Shown here piece after piece: positions 7,188-13,758 of a DNA stretch of 14,531 nt (position 1 is the first letter of the stretch; each line of letters begins with the position of its first letter). The position numbers and the translations under genes were made by a program. Below the pieces are notes generated by a model, which was not told where the DNA came from, did no database searches, and saw nothing but the letters and a program-made list of their open reading frames with translations. The DNA comes from Gammaproteobacteria bacterium (GTDB taxonomy: Bacteria; Pseudomonadota; Gammaproteobacteria; Enterobacterales; Psychrobiaceae): positions 1-14,531 of the forward strand of contig JABSRS010000047.1 of assembly GCA_013214885.1 (NCBI GenBank). The letters are read 5' to 3'.

Positions 7188-7945
7188 TGAAAAGCTTATT
7201 AGATAAAGTCGCAATTATTACAGGAGCCAGTTCAGGAATTGGTCGAGCTACAGCAAAATTATTTGCTGTAGAAGGTGCTCGTGTTGTTGTCACTGCGCGA
7301 CGACAGCATGAACTTGATACTCTTGTTGAAGAAATTACTCTGGCAGGTGGAAATGCTAAGGCATTAGCGGGTGATGTAACAAGTGAATCTCATGCCAAGG
7401 CACTCGTTGAATTTGCTGTAAAAGAATATGGTGGTCTTGATATAGCCTTCAATAATGCAGGTATTTTAGGGGCTAGTAGTGCAATATCTGATCTTTCTTT
7501 AGAAGTATGGAATGAAACAATAAGCACCAACTTGACCAGTGCCTTTTTAGGTGCAAAATATCAGTTGCCCGCACTTGGTTCAGGTGGGTCTCTTATTTTC
7601 ACTTCATCATTTGTGGGTTACACGGTAGGTATGCCACAGATGGCTGATTATTCTGCTAGTAAAGCAGGAGTGATCGGTTTAACAAAGGCACTTGCTAGTG
7701 AGTACGGTTCAACAGGTATCAGAGTTAATGCTCTAGTGCCAGGTGGTGTTGATACGCCGATGAGTGACGCGTTTGGAACTTCACCTGAGGTAACTGAATT
7801 TGTAAAACATATGCATGCTCTTAAACGAATAGCCACGCCAGAAGAAATTGCACGGTCTGCTCTGTATCTTGCCTCTGATGCATCTAGCTTTACCACGGGT
7901 ACAGCAATGTTAGTTGATGGCGGAGTATCTATCAGCAAAACATGA
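7187..7945 (+). CDS. Short-chain dehydrogenase/reductase (classical SDR)
   Basis: This is a cytoplasmic NAD(P)-dependent oxidoreductase of 252 residues, the usual classical SDR length. Visible motifs are the cofactor loop TGASSGIG at 12-19, D63-V64 contacting the adenine, NNAG at 89-92, N115, the catalytic serine in TSS at 139-141, and Y155-x3-K159 in ADYSASKAG. The C-terminal GTAMLVDGG is typical of the glucose/3-oxoacyl reductase-like subgroup. R38-R39 after the second strand suggest NADPH preference. AGAAAGG gives a good ribosome-binding site for ATG 7187. It ends 30 bases before the alkylation-response genes and may be cotranscribed, but no biochemical link is evident. Substrate unknown. 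Confidence 0.93.
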   Translation: MKSLLDKVAIITGASSGIGRATAKLFAVEGARVVVTARRQHELDTLVEEITLAGGNAKALAGDVTSESHAKALVEFAVKEYGGLDIAFNNAGILGASSAISDLSLEVWNETISTNLTSAFLGAKYQLPALGSGGSLIFTSSFVGYTVGMPQMADYSASKAGVIGLTKALASEYGSTGIRVNALVPGGVDTPMSDAFGTSPEVTEFVKHMHALKRIATPEEIARSALYLASDASSFTTGTAMLVDGGVSISKT

Positions 7946-7954
7946 ACATGTTCA
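7943..7954 (+). promoter_or_regulatory. Perfect 12-bp palindrome before the Ada-like gene
   Basis: TGAACATGTTCA is a perfect palindrome that contains the SDR stop codon and ends 21 bases before the ATG of the Ada-like gene. It could be an operator for the alkylation operon or chance. It is not a canonical enterobacterial LexA box (CTGT-N8-ACAG) and does not match the Bacillus GAAC-N4-GTTC spacing (two bases here). Confidence 0.3.
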
Positions 7955-7975
7955 AACCTACAGGTGAAAGGATAG

Positions 7976-8824
7976 ATGGCAATGGACGATCAAGAATGCA
8001 AAAACTACAGCCGTATTGCCTCCGCAATCGATTATATAAAGTTAAATTTTAAAGATCAGCCTTCCTTGGATGAAATAGCGGGGGTTGTTGGACTAAGCCC
8101 ATTTCATTTTCAGCGATTATTTACACAGTGGGCAGGTGTTAGCCCCAAGAAATTTATTCAGTATCTTGGGATTGAATATGCCAAAAACTTATTAAAAGAA
8201 AAGCAGTCGACATTGCTTGATACGGCTTATAAAACAGGGTTGTCTGGAACGAGCCGATTACACGATTTATTTGTAAATGTTGAAGGAATGACCCCCGGAG
8301 AATTTAAAAATGGCGGAGAAAATCTTGTCATTAACTACTGCTTTGCGGAAAGCCCATTCGGAAAATTAATAGTTGCATCTACAGCTAAAGGCATATGCCA
8401 CATGTTCTTTGAGGAAGATGAGCATCAAGCATTTTCTGATTTGAAATCGCGCTTTCCAAATGCAGAGTATCACCAAGTCACTGATACTCTGCAACAAAAT
8501 GCATTGTTTATCTTTCAGAAAGATTGGAAAAATCTAGACCAAATAAAATTGCATTTAAAGGGTACAGATTTTCAATTAAAAGTATGGGAGACGTTGCTTA
8601 AAATTCCATTAGGTACTGTATCTACTTATGGTGCTATGGCTGAAAGTATTGATAGACCGAAAGCCGCAAGAGCAGTTGGCACGGCTATCGGCAGTAATCC
8701 TGTAGCATTTCTTATTCCATGCCACAGGGTTATTCAGGCTAATGGTAATATTGGCGGTTATATGTGGGGCGAGACGCGAAAGTCAGCCATTATAGGTTGG
8801 GAAGCAGCGAAGGTGAGTGTCTAG
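7976..8824 (+). CDS. AraC-type HTH fused to O6-alkylguanine-DNA methyltransferase (Ada lacking AdaA domain)
   Basis: This 282-residue protein joins an AraC-family double helix-turn-helix (~10-110; PSLDEIAGVVGLSPFHFQRLF and the second helix pair ending MTPGEFK) to a methylated-DNA-cysteine S-methyltransferase domain (~118-280). The suicide active site is PCHR at 248-251 (C249), with N241 and E276 in the expected places and ARAVGTAIGSNP as the DNA-binding helix. It would remove alkyl groups from O6-alkylguanine and bind DNA as a regulator. E. coli Ada (about 354 residues) has an extra ~80-residue metal-binding domain at the amino end that senses methylphosphotriesters; it is absent here and a version is encoded separately at 9560. 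The ATG at 7976 follows GAAAGGAT. It starts the operon with the oxygenase, AdaA-like and AlkB genes. Confidence 0.93.
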   Translation: MAMDDQECKNYSRIASAIDYIKLNFKDQPSLDEIAGVVGLSPFHFQRLFTQWAGVSPKKFIQYLGIEYAKNLLKEKQSTLLDTAYKTGLSGTSRLHDLFVNVEGMTPGEFKNGGENLVINYCFAESPFGKLIVASTAKGICHMFFEEDEHQAFSDLKSRFPNAEYHQVTDTLQQNALFIFQKDWKNLDQIKLHLKGTDFQLKVWETLLKIPLGTVSTYGAMAESIDRPKAARAVGTAIGSNPVAFLIPCHRVIQANGNIGGYMWGETRKSAIIGWEAAKVSV

Positions 8825-8827
8825 AAA

Positions 8828-9541
8828 GTGGAAAATATTATAAAAAAAATAAATGAAGTTGATTGGCAAGATGTAGCGACTAAAATGCACAAAAATGGTT
8901 ATGTTGTTGTCCCTAGATTTTTATCAGAAATGGAATGTGAAAACCTTATCTCCATGTACGAGCATACTGGAATATACCGAAAAAAAGTAATTATGGAGCG
9001 GTATCGTTTTGGTTTGGGCGAGTATAAATACTTTGACTACCCGTTACCCGATATTGTTCAGGCCATAAGAGAAAATATTTATCCAAAGTTAGTGCCTATT
9101 GCTAATTTATGGATGAAAATGCTTGGAATTAACAAACCTTTCCCTAATGTTTTTGAAAAGTTGCAAGCGGAATGTCATTTGAATAATCAATTAAAACCTA
9201 CGCCGTTGCTATTAAAATATGGGGTAGGTGGCTTTAACACATTGCATCAAGATTTGTATGGGGAAGTTTACTTTCCTCTTCAAGCTATATTTATGCTCAA
9301 TGAACCAGATGTTGATTATATGGGTGGAGAATTAGTCCTGACCCAACAAATACCGCGAGCACAATCCAAAGCCATCGTGCTTGCACCAAAAAAAGGAGAT
9401 ATGGTCATTCTGACCACTCACTTTAAACCTACGAAAGGGGCAAGAGGTTATTATCGGGTCAATATGAAGCATGGTGTGAGTGAGGTACATGATGGCGAGC
9501 GTCATACATTGGGCGTTATTTTTCACGACGCACAAAGTTAA
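8828..9541 (+). CDS. 2OG-Fe(II) oxygenase family protein of the alkylation operon
   Basis: The protein has 237 residues from a GTG start at 8828, three bases after the preceding stop, so it is probably translationally coupled. The metal and cosubstrate ligands of a 2-oxoglutarate/Fe(II) dioxygenase are visible: H140-Q-D142 in TLHQDLYGEVYF, a distal H215 in KHGVSEV and R225 in GERHTLGVIFHD. GYVVVPRFLSEMECENLISM at ~24-43 is the start helix common to prolyl-hydroxylase-like and PhyH-like enzymes. It is not AlkB: it lacks the AlkB substrate loop and the R-x5-R pair. Homologues are known next to ada-like genes, so a role in repair or detoxification of alkylated molecules is inferred; the substrate is unknown. 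Confidence 0.85.
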   Translation: MENIIKKINEVDWQDVATKMHKNGYVVVPRFLSEMECENLISMYEHTGIYRKKVIMERYRFGLGEYKYFDYPLPDIVQAIRENIYPKLVPIANLWMKMLGINKPFPNVFEKLQAECHLNNQLKPTPLLLKYGVGGFNTLHQDLYGEVYFPLQAIFMLNEPDVDYMGGELVLTQQIPRAQSKAIVLAPKKGDMVILTTHFKPTKGARGYYRVNMKHGVSEVHDGERHTLGVIFHDAQS

Positions 9542-9559
9542 GAAAATATTATTGTTCTC

Positions 9560-9832
9560 ATGCTCTCACATAGTGATATAACCAGTGTAGAGTTGATGGA
9601 AAAAATAAAGCACAAAACAATCTGTTTTGGCGGAAATCGAAGACTAAAAATATACGGAACATTAAATTGCTTATCAGGGAAGAGGATGAAACGAGAAAGT
9701 CGTGTATTTTTCTCCTCTGAGGTAGAAGCTAATAGTCAAGGGTACAGACCTTGCGGACATTGTATGAGAAGTGAATATAAAAATGGACTTGTTCAGCCAA
9801 ATAGAAAACAATCCAACGAACCTCCTGCATAG
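9560..9832 (+). CDS. Stand-alone Ada metal-binding domain protein
   Basis: The 90-residue protein resembles the zinc-binding amino domain of Ada (IYGTLNCLSGKRM ... RVFFSSEVEA ... GYRPCGHCM). By hand alignment, C65 and C68 match Ada C69 and C72 (FRPCKRC) and C37 matches C42, but the place of the methyl-acceptor C38 is a glycine (G33). A further cysteine, C22, lies upstream. There is no DNA-binding HTH attached. It may be a zinc protein that senses or repairs phosphate-backbone alkylation in trans with the HTH-methyltransferase two genes upstream, or it may have lost acceptor chemistry. The ATG at 9560 has no strong ribosome-binding site. The last ~50 bases overlap the alkB start. Confidence 0.85.
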   Translation: MLSHSDITSVELMEKIKHKTICFGGNRRLKIYGTLNCLSGKRMKRESRVFFSSEVEANSQGYRPCGHCMRSEYKNGLVQPNRKQSNEPPA

Positions 9833-10394
9833 AGATGGCGTGGTAAATTATTACGGTATATTGCTACCTTACACAGATTCCAATAATTATCTGGCTAGTT
9901 TGTTAAGCGATATTGAATGGCGAAACGACGAAGCAATCATCTTTGGACGGCGTATTGTAACCAAGAGAAAGGTAGCTTGGTATGGTGAAAAACCTTTCAA
10001 ATATACCTATTCGAAGACTACCAAAATGGCGTTACCTTGGACTAATGAGCTACGTGTATTAAAAAAAATGGTAGAGAAAGAAACTGGGGAGAATTTTAAT
10101 TCCTGTCTTCTTAATTTATATCACGATGGCAGTGAGGGTATGGCATGGCATAGTGATGGAGAAACAGATTTAGAAAAGAATGGTGCAATTGCTTCATTGA
10201 GCTTTGGTGCAGAGAGAAAATTTTGTTTTAAGCATAAGAAAACCAAAGAAACAGTTTCACTAATTTTACAGCATGGTAGTTTGCTAGTTATGAAAGACGA
10301 AACGCAAAGCTATTGGTTGCATCGATTGCCACCAACTAAAAAAATTGGTCATCCAAGGATTAATCTAACATTTAGAACTATTATCGAGGTATAG
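9783..10394 (+). CDS. alkB: Alpha-ketoglutarate-dependent DNA dioxygenase AlkB family
   Basis: This oxidative demethylase repairs N1-methyladenine and N3-methylcytosine by hydroxylating the methyl group. The 203-residue product from ATG 9783 (MDLFSQIENN, typical of AlkB2-like proteins) shows LLNLYHDGSEGMAWHSDGE with H123-x-D125, the distal H180 (YWLHRLPP) and PRINLTFR with R192 and R198, the arginine pair that binds 2-oxoglutarate. An alternative GTG at 9771 adds four residues; ATG 9783 is preferred because GAGAAG lies 11 bases upstream. The gene overlaps the AdaA-like gene by about 50 bases in another frame, indicating tight coupling. Confidence 0.95.
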   Translation: MDLFSQIENNPTNLLHRDGVVNYYGILLPYTDSNNYLASLLSDIEWRNDEAIIFGRRIVTKRKVAWYGEKPFKYTYSKTTKMALPWTNELRVLKKMVEKETGENFNSCLLNLYHDGSEGMAWHSDGETDLEKNGAIASLSFGAERKFCFKHKKTKETVSLILQHGSLLVMKDETQSYWLHRLPPTKKIGHPRINLTFRTIIEV

Positions 10395-10422
10395 AAGTTA
10401 ATATTACGTTAACTCTATACCT
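10387..10422 (+). terminator. Stem-loop at the end of the alkB operon
   Basis: AGGTATAGA (10387-10395) plus GTTAA (10397-10401) pairs with TTAAC (10409-10413) and TCTATACCT (10414-10422): 14 bp with one bulged A and a seven-base loop. The stem includes the alkB stop codon. No T-run follows on either strand, so it may stabilise the transcript end or act with Rho and not as a classical terminator. Confidence 0.45.
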
Positions 10423-10436
10423 GTAATATAGAAGTA

Positions 10437-10722
10437 TGGGGTACGCAGTACATAGACTTAAAGCAGGCACGTCAGGCCTTGGCTGAAATCGGCGTGGAGC
10501 TTAATCATAGTCAGATGAAGCGAGCCGCTGATATTGATGCTAGTGGTAGGCGAAAACTTCCATTTTTTATTGACCCCATAGATAAAAAGCTCAAAATCGA
10601 AAAAGGTACGCTCCTCAATATTTATAATAAATGTCAGAGCGAAGCTGAAAGTACCGCGTATTTTAACCTAAAAAATAAAACTATTCTCTTGAACTGGCGA
10701 ATCGGAAAGGCTATGGATAGCT
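10437..10722 (+). pseudogene. Unrecognised gene fragment upstream of integrase remnant
   Basis: An open frame reads WGTQYIDLKQARQALAEIGV, then ELNHSQMKRAADIDASGRRK, then LPFFIDPIDKKLKIEKGTLL and NIYNKCQSEAE. It looks like genuine protein (predicted helices, a conserved-looking FFIDPIDKKL turn), but no family is recognised. There is no start with a ribosome-binding site and no natural stop before it runs into the integrase remnant (the frame closes only at 10886), so it is probably a C-terminal piece of a larger gene. The position next to an integrase start suggests mobile-island cargo. Confidence 0.35.
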
Positions 10723-10827
10723 ATGTCAGATATTCGGAAAAGATTTGGAAAGAAAGGTGTTTCGTGGCAAGTACGGTACGCCGATGCCAGTACAGTAAGC
10801 GTCTGCCAAACTGCACCTTCACTTTGA
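10723..10827 (+). pseudogene. N-terminal fragment of a tyrosine-recombinase integrase
   Basis: From ATG 10723 the frame reads MSDIRKRFGKKGVSWQVRYA and then DAST. The pattern basic-IRKR-G-K-x-SWQVRY is the opening of many phage and island integrases (the arm-type DNA-binding strand). Resemblance ends after about 24 codons (~10790), and a stop follows at 10825-10827. The catalytic domain is not in the window. Short, so moderate confidence. Confidence 0.5.
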
Positions 10828-11049
10828 AGTGGCGGTTATATTTGTTGATTCAGTGTTTCATGGCGGGGGACTTGGTCGAGCGTTGATGAATAAAGCACTC
10901 TCCTTGTACAGTGAGTTTGAAGTAATCAAAAAAACGCTATTGGCCGTAGCGTCTATGACGCTTATGGATTTGAGTTTTTGCTTGTAAAAGAACATGAAGA
11001 AACTGGAAAAACAGTCTTAAAGCTGATCTATCGATCTTTGTTGTATTGA
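10826..11049 (+). pseudogene. Degenerate GNAT N-acetyltransferase
   Basis: EVAVIFVDSVFHGGGLGRAL and the following MNKALSLY match the acetyl-CoA-binding motif A of GNAT enzymes (FVDSxxHGxGLGRAL). After EFEVIK the frame is lost near the A-run around 10930-10936, and the C-terminal part continues in another frame as NAIGRSVYDAYGFEFLL, then VKEHEETGKTVLKLIYRSLL, ending in TGA 11047-11049. The amino-terminal third is missing and the strand usually containing VNEQN is deleted. Non-functional. Confidence 0.65.
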
Positions 11050-11065
11050 ATCTGGTTCTGTCGCG

Positions 11066-11800
11066 CTAAAGATTGGCAGAAAATTCTTCAAGCCCCTCAA
11101 TAAATTTTTTATTGCTTTTCAGTTTAAATAGTCGACCATCAACGGTTGCTTTACTGATCCGATCAAGCCGGAAATGCCGTATCTCGCCGCGCAAATTATC
11201 CCAGGCAAGCACATACCACACTGGCCAGTTCAAGTATAGGTAATGCGGCTCGATTGTACGGTGAGTTTTTCGGTTCTGCCCGTCTCTATATTCTATTGTT
11301 AATGTCTTTATATCAAAAAACGCTTCATAAAGGGCATCTGCGGAAGGTTTTACGGTAGGCTGATTACTGCTTAAAACAGTCTCCGATGCCAGATCGCCAA
11401 TTAAAATTCGTTTTCTTAAAGACTGCACTTTATCTCTTTGAGCTTGCGGAAATGACGCGGCAATTTTATGGCGGATGGATTTGAGGTTTCCCAAAAATAT
11501 GGGGGAACGAATTTTTTCCATAATAGCAAGACTGAGAAGCAAGTCAATCACATCACGATAATTTAAATGCAGGCGTCCAATACCCCATAGACGGTGCAGC
11601 CGGATGCCGCCACCACGGCCTTGGTCGGTCTCTATGGGGTACCCTTTGTCACGTAATATACCCAGATCACGCATTAATGTACGTGAGCTAACATTCAACT
11701 GCTCCGCTAGCTCTGATGCAATGTTATGGTCGCTGGATTTAAGGAGGCCAACAAGCTCATCCAATCGCTCCAGCCTCGATAATGTTTTTTTACAACGCAT
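11066..11800 (-). CDS. HTH and WYL-domain transcriptional regulator (YafY/DeoR-like)
   Basis: The start at 11800 (MRCKKTLSRLERLDELVGLL) gives 244 residues; the frame extends 44 codons further upstream, but that would read through the divergent promoter and into the opposite gene, and lacks family resemblance. Another ATG lies at 11815. Residues ~20-65 (SELAEQLNVSSRTLMRDLGI, then LRDKGYPIETDQGRGGGIRL) are the winged HTH; residues ~135-235 form a WYL domain (TIEYRDGQNRKTHRTIEPHY, then LYLNWPVWYVLAWD and RHFRLDRI). WYL regulators often sense nucleic acid or other ligands, and several control DNA-damage or defence genes. It is divergent from the ABM-like/membrane/AlkC genes and is their likely regulator. 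No strong ribosome-binding site is visible. Confidence 0.9.
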   Translation of the reverse strand: MRCKKTLSRLERLDELVGLLKSSDHNIASELAEQLNVSSRTLMRDLGILRDKGYPIETDQGRGGGIRLHRLWGIGRLHLNYRDVIDLLLSLAIMEKIRSPIFLGNLKSIRHKIAASFPQAQRDKVQSLRKRILIGDLASETVLSSNQPTVKPSADALYEAFFDIKTLTIEYRDGQNRKTHRTIEPHYLYLNWPVWYVLAWDNLRGEIRHFRLDRISKATVDGRLFKLKSNKKFIEGLEEFSANL

Positions 11801-11802
11801 AA

Positions 11803-11831
11803 ACAAATATGACATATCTTGTCGTATTTGT
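11803..11831 (+). promoter_or_regulatory. Inverted-repeat operator in the WYL/ABM divergent promoter
   Basis: ACAAATATGACA (11803-11814) and TGTCGTATTTGT (11820-11831) are complementary at 11 of 12 positions with a five-base spacer. The site is immediately upstream of the regulator start and just before a TATACT -10-like hexamer (11836-11841) for the rightward genes. Its place fits an autoregulatory operator for the WYL protein controlling both directions. Confidence 0.6.
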
Positions 11832-11882
11832 CTAATATACTGAAAACAGATCACAGATAAACATAAACATAAAGGAAAAACT

Positions 11883-12194
11883 ATGACCGAACTTATAACT
11901 GTACTTGCACCTATAAAGCTTATCGAAGGCAAAACAGAGGCCGATTTACTCGCTGCTTCTGATCGTTTTCAGACAGAATTTATAAATGATGAACCTGGTG
12001 TTCTTCGTCGCGAGCTTGTTCGCCATGACGATGGTTCGTACCTTGATATTGTTCAGTTTCGCAGTTCAAAGGACATGGAAGATGTCATGGTAAAAGAACA
12101 AGAGTCGGAGGCGTGCCGTGCCTTCTTTGCTGTCATGGACGTGGAAAACGAGGCCGACATTAAGATTTATACATCTTTGGAGACATATTCTTAG
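11883..12194 (+). CDS. Small dimeric alpha-beta-barrel protein, antibiotic biosynthesis monooxygenase-like
   Basis: The 103-residue cytoplasmic protein has the beta-alpha-beta-beta-alpha-beta order of ABM/stress-responsive ferredoxin-like barrels: strand ELITVLAPIKL, helix DLLAASDRFQTEF, strands GVLRRELVRHDDGSYLDIVQ, helix MEDVMVKEQESEACRAFFAV and a final strand DIKIYTSLE. AAAGGAAAAACT before ATG 11883 is a strong ribosome-binding site. It leads the three-gene unit ending with the AlkC-like gene. Members of this fold include cofactor-less monooxygenases and heme-degrading or detoxifying proteins; no catalytic residues can be named here, and the role in an alkylation locus is unknown. Confidence 0.7.
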   Translation: MTELITVLAPIKLIEGKTEADLLAASDRFQTEFINDEPGVLRRELVRHDDGSYLDIVQFRSSKDMEDVMVKEQESEACRAFFAVMDVENEADIKIYTSLETYS

Positions 12195-12217
12195 GCGTTT
12201 TTGAGAAAGGAAAAATT

Positions 12218-12574
12218 ATGCATATTCATATTACTGGTCTTCTTATAGGCTTTATCATTGGTGCTATTGATTGCGGTATTATCATTCTATCTGGGCCTGT
12301 GACCATTCCTGATTTCGTAAGCGCACTTTTTGTATGGACTATGGTTGGCTGGGCGATTCACACCTCTGCCGACATGCCTATACACCCAGTGATTAAGGCT
12401 GTGGTGATATCATGGTTCTTCAATATCCCTTGGCTGATTGAATTTACGGTTATCCATGAACAACCTAACTTTTTTATACCAATTATTATGATGGCAACAA
12501 TATTTGGCACAGTTATTGGTTTCTTGTCACAGTGGGCTAAACGTCGAGAGCCCACTGTAAGTTCGGTTACTTAA
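12218..12574 (+). CDS. Small membrane protein, about four helices, unknown function
   Basis: The 118-residue product has hydrophobic segments at about 5-25 (GLLIGFIIGAIDCGIIIL), 31-49 (FVSALFVWTMVGWAI), 57-77 (IKAVVISWFFNIPWLIEF) and 83-104 (FFIPIIMMATIFGTVIGFL), followed by a basic, probably cytoplasmic tail (QWAKRREPT). GAGAAAGGAAAAATT precedes ATG 12218. It lies 23 bases after the ABM-like gene and three before the AlkC-like gene, so it is almost certainly cotranscribed with both. No family is recognised. Confidence 0.75.
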   Translation: MHIHITGLLIGFIIGAIDCGIIILSGPVTIPDFVSALFVWTMVGWAIHTSADMPIHPVIKAVVISWFFNIPWLIEFTVIHEQPNFFIPIIMMATIFGTVIGFLSQWAKRREPTVSSVT

Positions 12575-12577
12575 GCT

Positions 12578-13699
12578 ATGGAACCCTTTAAAAATAACCT
12601 ATCTTCTGAACTGGTGGTCTGCATTGCGGGCCACCTTGCAAGGCACCTTGATGAATTTGATAGATCTGCGTTTGAGGTGTCTATTTTAAATGATTTATCA
12701 TCTCTGGAATTAAAAGAACGCGTGCAATTGATTGCAGATCATATTCATGATGCTTTGCCGTGTGACTATACAGTGCGCTATCAAATTATTCGTGAAATCT
12801 TGCACCCCGTCACCGATACAAATGGTGCCCTACAAAGCGATGAAAATGGCATATGTGGTTGGGGCATGATGCCGCTGGGGCTAGTTGTCGGACGGCACGG
12901 TGGAGCTGCCTTTGAGGAATCTCTTCTGTTGCTGAAAGAGATGACGAAACGATTCTCATCCGAATTTGATGTGCGTTATTTCTTACTTGCGGATCAGGAT
13001 CGTGCACTCAATATAATGAAGAAGTGGATAGGCGACCCTAACAGGCATGTGCGGAGGCTAGTGTCAGAGGGAACGCGACCGCGTTTACCATGGGCGATGC
13101 AGCTTCCAAAACTTGTCGCTGCCCCATATCCAACGCTGCCTCTTCTTGAGGCTCTGCGCGATGATCCTGAAGAATATGTACGGCGGTCAGTTGCCAATCA
13201 CCTCAATGATATTGCGAAAGACCATCCTGACTTGGTAGCGGATTTAGCGAAAGACTGGATGCAGGGCGCAGATAAAGTACGCGAAAAACTTGTGCGTCAC
13301 GCGTGCCGTACCCTGATTAAGCAAGGACATCCTGTTGCTCTTGAAGCCTTTGGCGTTAGAGCGCCAGAAATTGAACTGCAAAAACTTTCAATTGCAACGG
13401 ATATAATGAAGTTAGGTGACACCTTGATTTTTACAGCCGATATTTGTTCGACTGCTGCGAGATCACAATCACTCATCATTGATTACCTTGTGCATTTTAA
13501 AAAGGCCAATGGCAAGCAGAAAACGAAAGTATTTAAGTGGAAGAAATTAACGCTCAAAGCTGAAAAGATAATATCAATTACACGATCTCACCCTATTCGT
13601 CCCATCACAACGCGCCGCTATTATGAGGGAAGGCAGGCGTTATCTTTACGCATTAATGGGCAGGATTTTGGATTTGAAGAGTTTTTTTTACTCATGTAG
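12578..13699 (+). CDS. DNA alkylation repair protein, AlkC-like HEAT-repeat glycosylase
   Basis: The 373-residue protein looks like AlkC of the AlkC/AlkD superfamily, glycosylases that excise cationic 3-methyladenine and 3-methylcytosine bases without flipping them into a pocket. Residues ~15-275 are helical repeats: CGWGMMPLGLVVGRHG resembles the conserved AlkC loop, and KKWIGDPNRHVRRLVSEGTR, PRLPWAMQLPKL and LRDDPEEYVRRSVANHLNDI are HEAT-like units. Residues ~280-373 are strand-rich (DTLIFTADICSTAARSQSLI, TKVFKWKKLTLKAEKI, RQALSLRINGQDFGFEEFFL) and match the immunoglobulin-like tail known in some AlkC proteins. The start at 12578, three bases after the preceding stop with no clear ribosome-binding site, implies coupling. 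Catalytic residues were not assigned. Presence of an AlkC here complements the AlkB and methyltransferase genes upstream. Confidence 0.85.
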   Translation: MEPFKNNLSSELVVCIAGHLARHLDEFDRSAFEVSILNDLSSLELKERVQLIADHIHDALPCDYTVRYQIIREILHPVTDTNGALQSDENGICGWGMMPLGLVVGRHGGAAFEESLLLLKEMTKRFSSEFDVRYFLLADQDRALNIMKKWIGDPNRHVRRLVSEGTRPRLPWAMQLPKLVAAPYPTLPLLEALRDDPEEYVRRSVANHLNDIAKDHPDLVADLAKDWMQGADKVREKLVRHACRTLIKQGHPVALEAFGVRAPEIELQKLSIATDIMKLGDTLIFTADICSTAARSQSLIIDYLVHFKKANGKQKTKVFKWKKLTLKAEKIISITRSHPIRPITTRRYYEGRQALSLRINGQDFGFEEFFLLM

Positions 13700-13758
13700 A
13701 GAAAGATAGCAACATACTCCATAACTTGAGTAAGCTCCTGACAGATTTTTAGGATATA

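Noticed and set aside
7121..7251. GGTCGAGCTA repeated just before and within the SDR gene start
   Set aside because: The second copy encodes the conserved GRAT of the cofactor motif; ten bases of chance similarity is the simpler explanation.
11049..11075. GGTTCTGTCGCGC near 11052, reminiscent of an IS6/IS26-type end
   Set aside because: Only a short partial resemblance, no second end and no transposase nearby.
11801..11932. N-terminal extension of the WYL regulator (44 extra residues, hydrophobic)
   Set aside because: It crosses the divergent promoter and operator and overlaps the opposite gene's start; the sequence does not resemble the family and is most likely untranslated.
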